Source of the DNA: Hemicentrotus pulcherrimus
Lineage: Eukaryota > Echinodermata > Echinoidea > Camarodonta > Strongylocentrotidae
DNA: 29,500 nt
NCBI GenBank assembly: GCA_003118195.1
Contig: BEXV01001064.1
Location: forward strand, 47,496-76,995
Reading direction: 5' to 3'
Shown here piece after piece: positions 1-7,629 of the stretch. The notes below the pieces were generated by a model. It had not been told where the DNA came from and did not search any database. It saw only the letters and a program-made list of their open reading frames with translations. The position numbers were made by a program, and so were the translations under genes. Numbering within the stretch: position 1 is the first letter of the stretch; every line of letters begins with the position of its first letter.

Positions 1-167
1 TTGCACAAGGTTGGCAGCTCTACACCATTCATGTATCGTCTGTTTACAGCCAGAAGGGCATTAACTCTTGTGTTGGATAATATGAATTAAAAGCTGCCCT
101 TCTAGCTCCAAACAGAAGATGAACATACGCAATATTCACCCTATTACATGACAAATACTCTCATTTA

Positions 168-358
168 AAGCTTATCAACACTAGTGTGGCTAGGAGGGAT
201 TAGACCACACAGCGAGGTCACTGACAGGTGGCTATCACATCAACTCAGCTCTCAAATAACTTAAGAAATAGAGGATCATGGGGGACCAACAGGCACCGAT
301 TGGGGAAGTTTTCTATATAGAGGGAGCAAGAAGCTACAAGTAGGACAGTGGGGCTTTC
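168..358. repeat. Dispersed repeat family B, copy 1
   Basis: About 190 bases match 21350-21546 over nearly their full length. Shared blocks include GGAGGGATTAGACC, GAGGATCATGGGGGACCAA and ATATAGAGGG. The copy starts TTTAAAGCTTATC. The other copy ends GGCCTTTAAAG, suggesting short inverted termini. No coding potential was seen. The 5' part of the window (1-643) otherwise holds only AT-rich intron-like sequence. Confidence 0.8.
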
Positions 359-643
359 ATAGAATAATCCTCATGAAATTTGGACGTTCATGTAACACAG
401 TTTTCCCAATAGTACATTGATCAAGCTGTTTACTATATTATTCCATTTAGTAACATTGTTCTCATATTTTTTTAAAAATCTGCATAAATGCAGTTTATTT
501 GTATCATTGTCCCTCTTGATGTATGTGTGTATATTTTTTTATCGTGTTCTACAAACATTCTGAAGAAATAACCATAGTGAAACAATTTTTTTTATAAATA
601 AAACAAAATTTGTTGTCTATTTGTTTCCATTTGAAGACTTCAG

Positions 644-733
644 CTCAGTGCAAGTTGGTAGCGTCCCCACTCCTGTTGGTACAGTCATACTCAATGTGGC
701 TTACAGGACTAAACTAACTATATCAACATCCAG
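644..733 (+). CDS. ATG13: ATG13 exon: end of HORMA domain
   Basis: The acceptor is ttcag at 639-643 and the donor is CCAG|gtgaga. One leading base completes a codon from an upstream exon, and two trailing bases (AG) join to A of the next exon to give Arg. The peptide includes SVQVGSVPTPVGT and NVAYRTKLTIS, matching the last beta strands of the ATG13 HORMA domain, where vertebrates have a VGTV-TPVGT block followed by AYR. This edge of the fold belongs to the ATG101-binding domain. An alternative AG at 647-648 would drop five bases and change the entry phase; the upstream exon, which would decide, is absent. Confidence 0.85.
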
Positions 734-3700
734 GTGAGAAAAAAGTCATTAGATTTTGGTGGTATGTAAGGTTTATTGCCATTTGGTCCACAACCAGTTT
801 GTGTACTACCCGATTGGTCTATTCCCATGTGGTCTACACAAATCCACTCTATTATCCATATGGTATAATAATCATTTCTTCCACTTATCATTTGGTCTAG
901 TGATTGTTTAGGCTTATAGTCATTTGGTCTAATTTCCATTTGGGCTAATCTCCAATAAATCTACTACTGATATGGTCTATCTCTCATTTAGTCTAATTTC
1001 TAGTGCATCTAATTCCCAGTTTGTCTAATGCCCATTTTGTCTACTATCCACACAATATAATAATCATTCAGTCATTAATAATAATCCTCAAATTATTACA
1101 TACATGTATATGTACACAAGGTGCTCGAGGCGCTCAAATATCACCACGGCTGTAGTGCATTGCAGGTTACCCATTACAGTGCTCACAGCATTCAAGGAAT
1201 TCCATTCTGCCAGTAACCATTTAAAACCTGGGTGGAGAGTGGCAAATGTAGATTATTGTCTTTACAAAATTAGTGATCAACAGTCCTAAGAGCTATCCAC
1301 TAGACAAAGATACCTCTATGACAGGAGTAGAATAATTTAATTTGAGTGAGGACTTCCCCTTCAAAGACCATAGTAAGAAGAAGATTTCCTTAAAGGCATT
1401 GTTTTACAGTGTTTTCACTTTAAACATTTTAGATGCGTGGTCCTTCGTGTTATCAGTGTCTGTGAAATGGTGTAGCATTGAAGCCCTAAAAAAAAAAAAT
1501 AGCACTTTAAAAAGATCATAAAGTGCCTCAAAAATGTAATAATCTATGAGTGACCAGTTTTACCATAGGTACTCATTTTCCCAATAGACTGTAGTGTTAT
1601 AAGGAAAAATATAAAATATTGAATTCCAATCATAAAAATCTTGATAATCAGACAGGTGATTGGCTTGTAAAAGTCATGGAGTTCCTGACTGACCTAAAGG
1701 TTTATAAATATCATTGCAGCATGAGCTGAATGCAGGATTTTGTTTAGAATCAGTCGCAAAGATACCAAATTCCTTTAAATTGCAGACACATCTCGAGGGT
1801 GAGAGGACCTGTTCCTGTGAAGGAGGATCATTATAGTACCAGTCCATCTCATAAAGGTCCAGGACCTGGATTGCCTGTAGGAACCAAACCAAGTATCGGG
1901 TGAGACAAAATCACTTCTAGTTGAATTTCTTAGAGGTTTTAGTAATGCTGATGGTGATGATGATGATGATGATGATTATGGTGGTGGTGGTTATAATGAA
2001 GATGATGATGATAATAGTAATGGTGACGATGTTGGTGGTTGTGATGGTGGTTGTGATGATGATAATGATGATGATGGTAGTGATGGTGATGGTAATGATG
2101 ATGATGATGATGATAATAATGGGTGTGAAGATGATTGTGATGGTGGTAATAGGAAATCATTTCAAAGGAGATTACTCTTGGCTGCAGTGGTATTGGCATT
2201 AGTTTTTGCCTGTAGTGATGATGTAATACTGTGATCTTCTTTGAAGTCATTTATCAGGCGATTGGTCCCTATAGCATTATTGGCTATCTTTCTTTCATCT
2301 TTTGTAGTATTGAAGACTCCAACACAACTCTTGATAGTTCACAGGATTACATTCTTGGCTCCTTCTCCACCTCTCCTCCTGATACCTATGCCTTTCCTTC
2401 AAGAGGAGACCAGGCCACGCCTAGCCCTGTCAGGGGGAGGGGCGCATCAGAAGACAGGACCAAACCACCTAGGTAACATTATCAATCAATTAGTTTTAGA
2501 TCAAATGTAAATTGGCAACTCGTTGATGTACTATTTAAGGACCTCTAAATTTGTCTGTACTTTTAAACAATTTAAAAAACAAAACAAAATAATTTTTTTT
2601 TTTTATTTCTTAAGAAGATTTGTTTTGAAACACATATCCTAGATCAGCATCGGATGCCGCAGGACATCTCTAGGGAGGCTGCAACAGCAGTTGATTAAAC
2701 GTCTATTTTTTTCGTACATTATTTAAAAAAACGACAATTTTGTGAAAGTAAGTTTTTTTTAAACCGCTCTGTATATTTTCATGAAGAAATAACATTTTGA
2801 AGACAATTAATTGTCTTTTTTTTTTCACTCGCAATATTTAGAAACAGTCTAATTTTGGGCATTGAAATGTCTGACTACCCACATAATTAGGCAATGGGGT
2901 GCAAGAATATCTCTTTTGACAGCGAGGTGCCTAAATATCCTCAAATTTGGGCAGCAAGGTGCCTAATTATATATTATATTTATAATCTGGAAATTACATT
3001 TTTACCATGCTCATTCACTTCACTTGCTCACAACATTTAGAAACAGGAACATTCTGGACAACGAGATGCCCGAATACATAATATCTTATCTAGTGTGTTT
3101 TGTTTAAAAAATAACATTTATAACATACTAAAAATATAATTATTTATTTTTGCTCTCAGAACCCCCGCACAGTGTTTTTCTTTCTCCAAGATTTCCTCTG
3201 TCCCATGCCTGCATTCCATGTAACCTTTTGTTTTTGTATAATCCTTTCTCTTTCTACAGTTCATCTACACCAGGTAGCTTTGACTTACCGGGGAAGCTTG
3301 GACCCTTTGCAAGTCCAAAGAATGTAGCAGGCTCGGTGAGTTTGAATTTTTTTCTTGATTTTTAGGACCCCAAAATCTGGAATATTCTGTTTTTCAAAAT
3401 CTCTATTATTTTTGTTTGTTTGTTTTTTGTTGTTTTTCTAAGCCAAAGTAAGCTTGTTTTATTGTATGCCGCGATGTGAGAGTTCACGCATTGCGTGAGT
3501 TAAAGGGCTGCATTATTGAGCAGCGAATTTGTATTCGCTTTTTTGCACAGATTTACTGCATATTGTCAGTTACAATGCCGCTGCATGTGCGAACGCCTGT
3601 TAAGGGTACAGATTTCCTTTTTTCGAAGACATACCGCGCTAAAAATTCTTAATTTTCATTTTCTAATGTTGGCAGGTATGCTGTAAAAGGATTTGCGGCA

Positions 3701-6700
3701 TCTTGCCGATTGGGATAAGTGTTAAGGAAAGGAACCATCCTTTATTGATTAATTGGGGTTGGAGGCAGGCTTTAGTTTCTTATTTGGGGCAGAGCCATGT
3801 TGGTTGCATGTGCTGTAGTCATTCAAGGTTGCAACACAGTTTTCATATCTGTGGATATAACGGTAGTTGGTATGACTACATAGATGAAGTAGTATCGCAG
3901 ATAGAAATATATTGACAGCAACTCTGCATGTTTTGTATTTTTGTATTTTCAGGAAAGTCTCATCTCTGATGACATACCCTTTGGATCCTTGCTTCAAGAG
4001 GTCGGGGGTAGCATGGCAGATAAATTCATCCTGACGTCCATTGAAGATGTATGTGTATTAATTTTGTCTGCTATCCAATTGGTATTGCTTAGTTATTCAA
4101 TCAAAAACAATGATGAAAATACTACTGCTGCTTCTACTAGTTTAAAGGTACTATGTCCCATTTGCAGCCAACATCAAAGTCTGTAGAACTTTGCAGGAAC
4201 TATGAATATGTCACATACTGTATGTCTTATCTGTGAAATTTGAATGTAAGCAGTGTCCTATTATTCATATTATGGAAATCCATTTACTTTCTAGACTTCA
4301 CTGTCAGATACTATTGAGCGAGCGACTGACTTTTTTTTTTCTTCGGTAATAACATATCGGTACATAAAATGAGCTGTAAAGGTACATGAGCGTTTTTTTA
4401 CATCAATAACCCACTTCTTGTAATGGCCAAAATGAAACTGATTGAATCTTCGCGCAGCACAAAACGATCGACCATTTGGTACAAGGGTCTGAAAATCAGA
4501 CTTTTACTGAAATGATTGCAATCACTAAAGTCAATTTGACAACTATTACTAAAGACATTTTCAAGCCCTTTCGTTTTGAGGGAAGTTCCAAATTAGTGTT
4601 ATTTATCAAATACCGTTGGAATTTAACATTTTCATTTGCCTGCAAATTTAAAGGAGTCACACCAAGAAGCAAACGTGTTTTGAATTGATGCAAAATTCAT
4701 ATCATTGCGAAGGGAAAGCCTTACTGATCAATTACAACAAATTTCCTCTTCAAAATATGTTTTGGGCCCGCAGNTGACTTTTTTTTTCTTTCTTTGGAAA
4801 TAACATACTGGTACATAAAATGAGCTGTAAAGGTACATGAGCGTTTGTTTACATCAATAACCCACTTCTTGTAATGGCCAAAATTAAAGTGATTGAATCT
4901 TTGCGCAGCACAAAACGTACGACCATTCGGTACAAGGGTCTGAAAATCAGACTTTTACTAAAATGATTGCAATCACTAAAGTCAATTTGACAACTATTAC
5001 TAAAGACATTTTCAAGCCCTTTCATTTTGAGGGAAGTTCCAAATTAGTGTTATTTTTCAAATGCCGTTGGAATTTAACATTTTCATTTGTTTGGCCTGCA
5101 AATTCAATGCTCATAATAATAATAATAGTAATAATGATAAAAATTAAATCTTGCCATTACATTTTTTGTAAATTTTGGGTTCCCAACAGTTTAGGAGGGA
5201 CTTTTAATGAAACATTCATTTAGTCTATAAGAATCAATTCTCTATGTGATACAGAAAACTTTCATCGGTTGGGGATACATGTACATGTAGCTTTTTAAAG
5301 CTTCTACCAACCTTAAATTTGTTATGCGAGCTTTCATCCACTCCTGTGCACTTTCTCAAGCTAAGGGATCAGTCCGAGTCACATGTTTGCCTCGCTGCAC
5401 TGCCTGGTGTCCTGCGATCACTTTAACAAAGATCGGTGACAATTTTATCTAGAGTCCCTGTTTAATTCTCTTAATTCATATGGACTCTTTCACCTCTCTT
5501 GACCAGAAGTTGCTTTCAAAGTCTATAATGAGAGCATCATCCCATCTAATATTACATCTTGTGTTGAGGGCGTGTTCAGCTAAATAATGGGATGGGTTGT
5601 TCAATCTGAGGGTTTTTTTGTGTTCTTTTAAAAGTTCATTAAGAGTTCTGCCTGTTTCCCCAACATATGAATTGTCACAGTCTGTGCATGTGATCTTGTA
5701 CACAATACCTGTCTTTTCCTCTCTTGGGATTTGGTCTTTTGGATGGACCAACCTACTTCTAAATAGAGTGTTAGGGCTTCTTAAGGCAAAACTAATATCC
5801 TTGTCTTGGAATGCTGGTTTCAAGCAAGAGGATATAGTGTTAAGAAAAGGAAGGACTACTCTGTTGTTAGCTTTTTCCTTTTCCTTTGGGGGTCCTTGGT
5901 CTTATTTTGTCCTTGTTTTCCTTGTCCTTGTTTCCTCGTCATTCTCTATGTTTTCTATGGTTCTTCTGTTTTCTGTTTATTTGATTTTCAACCACACAAC
6001 CACACAATATCAGTCTACTGCTCAAGTATAATGCAGGTAGACATTACAGAACTTTCCTCCTCTTTTGATTTAATAGCAACCGAGTGCTCAAGAAGCTGCA
6101 GACCAACCAGACTGGATGGGTTTGGATCTATCACAGCACTCTAACAAATCAAGCTTGCCGTCTGATAGTGATGACTTTGTCATGGTTGATCTGGTAAGAT
6201 ATCAACGTTCCTTATAGGTCTGCATGGTGAGATAGATAAGTCAGGAAAGCTTAAATGGGTACACCATGTGTGTAGTCCTTACACAGACTGGGATATTCTT
6301 TCTTGGAGAGATGTGCTAGTCCTTGAAAGAACAGTTGTATAATTCTTTTGGGGTTATAGTTCTGACGGGAACGTGTAGATCATTCGAAGAAAGGAAGGTC
6401 TCGGTTATCTTGGTAAGATATTTTCATAATGTGGCTGATATTCTATGAGTCATTAAAGGTGATACATTTTTTTTTTATGGGTCATGAATTCGGTTCAATT
6501 GAACATATTGGAAGTATATGCGATTCTACAATATTCAGTGATCGTTGTCGCGGTTGAAATTGGGTCTTAAGTTATGAAATTGTAAATAATAATCTCTTTA
6601 TGTTGTATAGCTCCCTCTCAAGGTCAAGATATTATTTAAGCTATAAAACAATGTTTCTTGACTAACATTGACCGATTGGCTATTCCAGTATTTGGAGTGG

Positions 6701-7619
6701 ACTATTAGGCTATTATAATTATTATTAAACTTTAGTTGGATCAGCTCCTGTTAGGATACTCAACATCACAGTTGAAACATGAAAAATATTATTTGAATAA
6801 AATTTATTTGCATATTTTGATCATCATGATGATGGTGATTATGAGGCTGCTGATGACAAAGACAATGATGATTGATGATGAGGATGATGATGAGGATGAG
6901 TAATATATATATATATATTTTTTTTTTCATTGTAGAACCCTGCTTTTGCCAAGCAAGACACTAGCAGTGACCTAGTAGCTTTCTGCTGTCAGTTTCAACA
7001 AGCTCCGCCTCTAGAACTCTTTGACCACCAACCCACTCTAGGAGAAACATTGGTAAAAAAAGGAAATTCTTTCTTTCTTTCTTTTTGTGTTCTTCTGTAT
7101 TTCTCTCTGTTTTTCTTTATGTCTTTATGTTTTTCTTTCCGTCTTTCTTTCTTTCTTTCTTTCTTTTTGTCTTTCTTCCTGTCCTTCTTTCTTTCACTGT
7201 CTTTCTTTCTTTCTTACTTTTTTCTTTTATGTCTTACAGCTTTAGATTTATGGTTAAGACATGGAGCTGGTAAGTCAACCTCTTATGAAGAGTTAATTCA
7301 ATCTTTTTAAACCATGCAGTTTGTTTGTTGACGTTAATGGCTCAACTTTGATATATACCGTGTTGTTATGTCCTAATCTTAGGTAGTAGTATTCATTCTT
7401 GTTCTTACAGAGTAAGCTTCCAGAGAGGCTCGCGCAGTTCAAGGAAAATGAATCTGAGTTTGATGCCTTTGTGGCCAGTCTCCAAAGGGATGTGGATGAA
7501 TACAGTGNTTCTTACAGAGTAAGCTTCCAGAGAGGCTCGCGCAGTTCAAGGAAAATGAATCTGAGTTTGATGCCTTAGTGGCCAGTCTCCAAAGGGATGT
7601 GGATGAATACAGTGACTAA
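644..7619 (+). CDS. ATG13: ATG13, autophagy-initiation adaptor (3' part, eight exons, 5' end outside window)
   Basis: Join 644-733, 1786-1899, 2308-2472, 3260-3335, 3953-4048, 6077-6193, 6936-7052 and 7518-7619. This gives 291 residues plus a stop, and all exon phases agree. Identification rests on recalled vertebrate ATG13 features met in the same order: an end-of-HORMA strand (VGSVPTPVGT, then AYRTKL), an SFSTSPP block, a DIPF segment, the LC3-interacting DDFVMV motif, a PAF-K-D block, and a C-terminal LPERL...EFDAFVASLQ tail. ATG13 bridges ULK1/ATG1, FIP200 and ATG101 in the cytosolic complex that starts phagophore formation. Most of the HORMA domain (normally about 190 residues) lies upstream of the window. 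No promoter or poly(A) signal could be assigned. The linker is Ser/Pro-rich, as in the family, and is probably disordered and phosphorylated (inference). Family assignment is firm; exact exon borders are predicted by eye. Confidence 0.9.
776..1050. repeat. Degenerate short tandem array (CCATTTGGTCTAAT-like units)
   Basis: At least a dozen diverged units of roughly 15-25 bases carry the core ATTTGGTCTA, with variants such as CATGTGGTCTA, CATTTTGTCTA and CATTTAGTCTA. They lie inside an ATG13 intron. Unit length drifts, so it looks like an old minisatellite. No transposon ends are seen. Confidence 0.75.
1419..1779 (-). repeat. Dispersed repeat family A, copy 1 (intronic, abuts exon)
   Basis: This copy matches family A copies at 18241, 21816 and 23984. 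Shared blocks include GTTATCAGTGTCTGTGA, TTGAAGCCCTAAAAAAA, CCAATAGACTGTAGT and ATCTTGATAATCAGACAGG. It lies in the same orientation as 23984-24355 and opposite to the other two. Its right end, ATACCAAATTCCTTTAA, corresponds to TTACCGGATCCCTTTAA in copy 4 and runs into the acceptor of the exon at 1786. Confidence 0.87.
1786..1899 (+). CDS. ATG13: ATG13 exon: basic and proline-rich linker
   Basis: This exon is open only in the frame demanded by both neighbours: one base in, 37 codons, two bases out. The acceptor is attgcag and the donor ATCGG|gtgaga. The peptide begins HISRVRGPVPVKEDHYST and continues with Pro/Gly-rich sequence (GPGPGLPV). It lies just after the HORMA domain, where ATG13 proteins become disordered and poorly conserved. 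No single residue block here is diagnostic, so the call rests on phase compatibility, splice sites and position. Its polypyrimidine tract is contributed by the end of a dispersed repeat (family A, 1419-1779). Confidence 0.75.
1944..2150. repeat. GAT/GGT trinucleotide-rich microsatellite
   Basis: Imperfect (GATGAT)/(GGTGGT) runs within an ATG13 intron. The Met/Val- and His-rich open frames over it are artefacts of the repeat. Confidence 0.93.
2308..2472 (+). CDS. ATG13: ATG13 exon: Ser/Pro-rich linker with SFSTSPP block
   Basis: The acceptor is cttttgtag and the donor CCTAG|gtaaca. The exon supplies one base to close the preceding Gly codon, then 54 codons. The peptide IEDSNTTLDSSQDYILGSFS followed by TSPPDTY resembles the vertebrate ATG13 stretch in which an acidic VEDSQ motif precedes TSFSTSPP. 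The rest (RGDQATPSPVRGRGASEDR) is Ser/Pro/Arg-rich and looks disordered. SP and TP dipeptides could be proline-directed phosphorylation sites (inference only). Confidence 0.87.
2825..3085. repeat. Degenerate intronic repeat, GGTGCCTAA-like units
   Basis: Two outer blocks, CTCGCAATATTTAGAAACAG and CTCACAACATTTAGAAACAG, lie about 200 bases apart. Between and after them are four diverged units of the form GRCAGCGAGGTGCCTAAATA. This looks like an old tandem duplication. The rest of the intron (2473-3259) is AT-rich with nothing further recognised. Confidence 0.55.
3260..3335 (+). CDS. ATG13: ATG13 exon: short linker exon
   Basis: The acceptor is tttctacag and the donor GGCTCG|gtgagt. One base completes AGT (Ser), then 25 codons end exactly in phase 0. 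The peptide contains SSTPGSFDLP, GKLGPFASPK and NVAGS. GKLGPFASPK may correspond to the vertebrate VGAF block ahead of the DIPF segment, but this is a loose match. A pyrimidine-rich tract precedes the acceptor. At 76 bases it is the shortest coding exon seen here. Confidence 0.83.
3953..4048 (+). CDS. ATG13: ATG13 exon: DIPF segment (putative FIP200-contact region)
   Basis: This exon has phase 0 at both ends and 32 codons. The acceptor is gtattttcag and the donor GAAGAT|gtatgt. The peptide ESLISDDIPFGSLLQEVGG includes DIPF, matching the vertebrate DIPFAMF segment that mutagenesis work (recalled, not checked) implicates in FIP200/RB1CC1 binding. The first Phe is retained, while the second aromatic position appears to be Leu. 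The downstream part (SMADKFILTSIED) has no family counterpart that I recognise. Confidence 0.86.
4144..4650 (+). repeat. Dispersed repeat family D, copy 1 (interrupted)
   Basis: Starts TTTAAAGGTACTATGTCCCA, identical to the terminus of the 25585 copy. It shares long blocks with the reverse complement of 25585-26112, including CTAGACTTCACTGTCAGA and GTACATAAAATGAGCTG. In the 25585 copy TGCAAATGGGACATAGTACC forms the other end, so the family has terminal inverted repeats (ACTATGTCCCATTTGCAG). Here family E sequence replaces that end after TGCAAA. No coding potential. Confidence 0.78.
4651..4773 (+). repeat. Dispersed repeat family E, fragment nested in family D
   Basis: Begins TTTAAAGGAGTCACACCAAG and matches the reverse complement of about 16290-16417. 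Shared blocks include TTGAATTGATGCAAAA, CATATCATTGCGAAGGG and GCCTTACTGATCAA. It is truncated at the N (4774). Position suggests insertion into family D or a junction made by assembly. Confidence 0.72.
4774..4774. other. Single-N assembly join
   Basis: One N separates two stretches that both carry family D sequence (4330-4640 and 4775-5100, roughly 93% alike by eye). The join may be a mis-assembly or a divergent haplotype, so the intron structure and length here are unreliable. Confidence 0.85.
4775..5110 (+). repeat. Dispersed repeat family D, copy 2 (partial)
   Basis: Repeats the second half of copy 1, from the T-run and AATAACATA to ATTTAACATTTTCATTTG, with scattered substitutions (for example AACGTACG for AACGATCG). 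It ends at TGCAAATTCAATG and passes into a short AAT microsatellite. It starts directly after the N, so its left end may belong to the same insertion as copy 1. Confidence 0.75.
5321..5365 (-). other. Imperfect hairpin 3' of the Penelope-like endonuclease
   Basis: On the minus strand CTTGAGAAAGTGCACAGGA is followed by GTGGATGAAAGCTCG. The stem GTGCAC/GTGGAT with loop AGGA and the following GAAA recall the stem II and GAAA box of hammerhead motifs known from Penelope-like elements. The CUGAUGA box is not intact, so any ribozyme would be decayed. Confidence 0.35.
5476..5911 (-). pseudogene. Penelope-like element, GIY-YIG endonuclease fragment
   Basis: The minus-strand frame is open from a stop near 5911 to 5476, about 144 residues. 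Order: a Lys/Glu-rich linker, NNRVVLPFL, then LKPAFQDKDISFALRSPNTL, RLVHPKDQIP, and the GIY-YIG core GIVYKITCTDCDNSYVGETG. AEHALNT and DFESNFW follow. The CxxC pair and the GIVY...YVGETGRTL pattern are characteristic of Penelope/Neptune-type retroelement endonucleases, which nick target DNA for reverse transcription. No reverse transcriptase is recognisable upstream, so the copy is 5'-truncated. The usual Arg in TLNxRLKEH is Leu (TLNELLKEH), probably disabling it. It lies antisense in an ATG13 intron. Confidence 0.88.
6077..6193 (+). CDS. ATG13: ATG13 exon: LC3-interacting region (LIR)
   Basis: This exon has phase 0 at both ends and 39 codons. The acceptor is gatttaatag and the donor GATCTG|gtaaga. 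The last residues, LPSDSDDFVMVDL, match the vertebrate ATG13 LIR (DDFVMI). The core F-V-M-V fits the [FWY]-x-x-[LIV] rule, and acidic residues plus Ser lie directly upstream, as is typical for ATG8/LC3/GABARAP binding. The preceding part is Gln/Asp/Ser-rich, with one Trp (DQPDWMGLDL). The exon follows the longest intron (2,028 bases), which carries the transposon relics. Confidence 0.93.
6821..6925. repeat. GAT microsatellite followed by (TA)n and T-run
   Basis: Imperfect ATGATGATG sequence runs to about 6900, then (AT)n and a T-run lead into the acceptor of the ATG13 exon at 6936. The T-run serves as its polypyrimidine tract. Confidence 0.85.
6936..7052 (+). CDS. ATG13: ATG13 exon: post-LIR conserved block
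   Basis: This exon is again 39 codons in phase 0. The acceptor is cattgtag, after a T-run and a short TA repeat, and the donor ACATTG|gtaaaa. The peptide starts NPAFAKQD, where vertebrates have KPAFSKDD, and continues FCCQFQQAPPLELF, where vertebrates have FYREFQNPPQL. This is the segment between the LIR and the ULK-binding tail. The donor runs into a CTTT microsatellite in the following intron. Confidence 0.92.
7063..7232. repeat. CTTT-rich microsatellite in last ATG13 intron
   Basis: Imperfect (CTTT)n, close to the donor of the exon ending at 7052. The Phe/Ser/Leu-rich open frames across it are repeat artefacts. Confidence 0.9.
7411..7507 (+). pseudogene. ATG13: Duplicate copy of the ATG13 last exon, cut by an assembly N
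   Basis: This copy repeats the terminal exon, including its ttcttacag acceptor, and breaks off after TACAGTG at the single N (7508). After the N the same acceptor and exon start again. Over the overlap the copies differ at one clear base: here the codon is TTT (Phe), in 7518-7619 it is TTA (Leu). Phe matches vertebrate ATG13 (EFDAFV). The most likely cause is two contig ends that overlap but were not merged, not a real tandem exon. Confidence 0.85.
7508..7508. other. Single-N assembly join inside duplicated last exon
   Basis: The N falls between the two copies of the ATG13 terminal exon. The sequence just before the first copy (ttcttacagagtaag) is repeated right after it, as expected from unmerged overlapping contigs. 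Confidence 0.9.
7518..7619 (+). CDS. ATG13: ATG13 terminal exon: ULK-binding C-terminus and stop
   Basis: The acceptor is ttcttacag; 33 codons and TAA follow. The peptide begins SKLPERLAQFKENESEFDA and ends VASLQRDVDEYSD. Vertebrate ATG13 has LPEKL...REFDAFVETLQ and stops at Gln. Here eight acidic residues (RDVDEYSD) follow the equivalent Gln. In this copy the expected Phe of DAFV reads Leu. The stop is followed within about 20 bases by a long CAT/ATC microsatellite, which would lie in the 3' UTR. Confidence 0.92.
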   Translation, partial: SKLPERLAQFKENESEFDALVASLQRDVDEYSD

Positions 7620-7629
7620 GAACTGAGAT

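Larger units (their letters stand above)
5300..5990 (-). mobile_element. Penelope-like retroelement relic (truncated)
   Basis: The element includes the endonuclease fragment, about 175 bases 3' of its stop, and a short uncertain 5' extension. The 3' flank on the minus strand contains a small imperfect hairpin (GTGCAC-AGGA-GTGGAT, then GAAAGC) of the kind seen near Penelope-like termini. Neither end has a recognisable long terminal structure or target duplication, so the limits are approximate. Its orientation is opposite to ATG13. Confidence 0.65.

Noticed and set aside
1921..2250. Met/Val-rich and His-rich open frames on opposite strands
   Set aside because: Both are direct translations of the GAT/GGT microsatellite.
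2241..2510. 89-codon + strand frame over the ATG13 SFSTSPP exon
   Set aside because: It is the +1 shadow of the exon; only the other frame fits the exon phases and ATG13 motifs.
7050..7310. Possible extra ATG13 mini-exon (7240-7269) with gtcttacag acceptor and gtaagt donor
   Set aside because: In the phase required by the preceding exon its second codon is a stop, and joining 7052 directly to the last exon keeps the ATG13 match.
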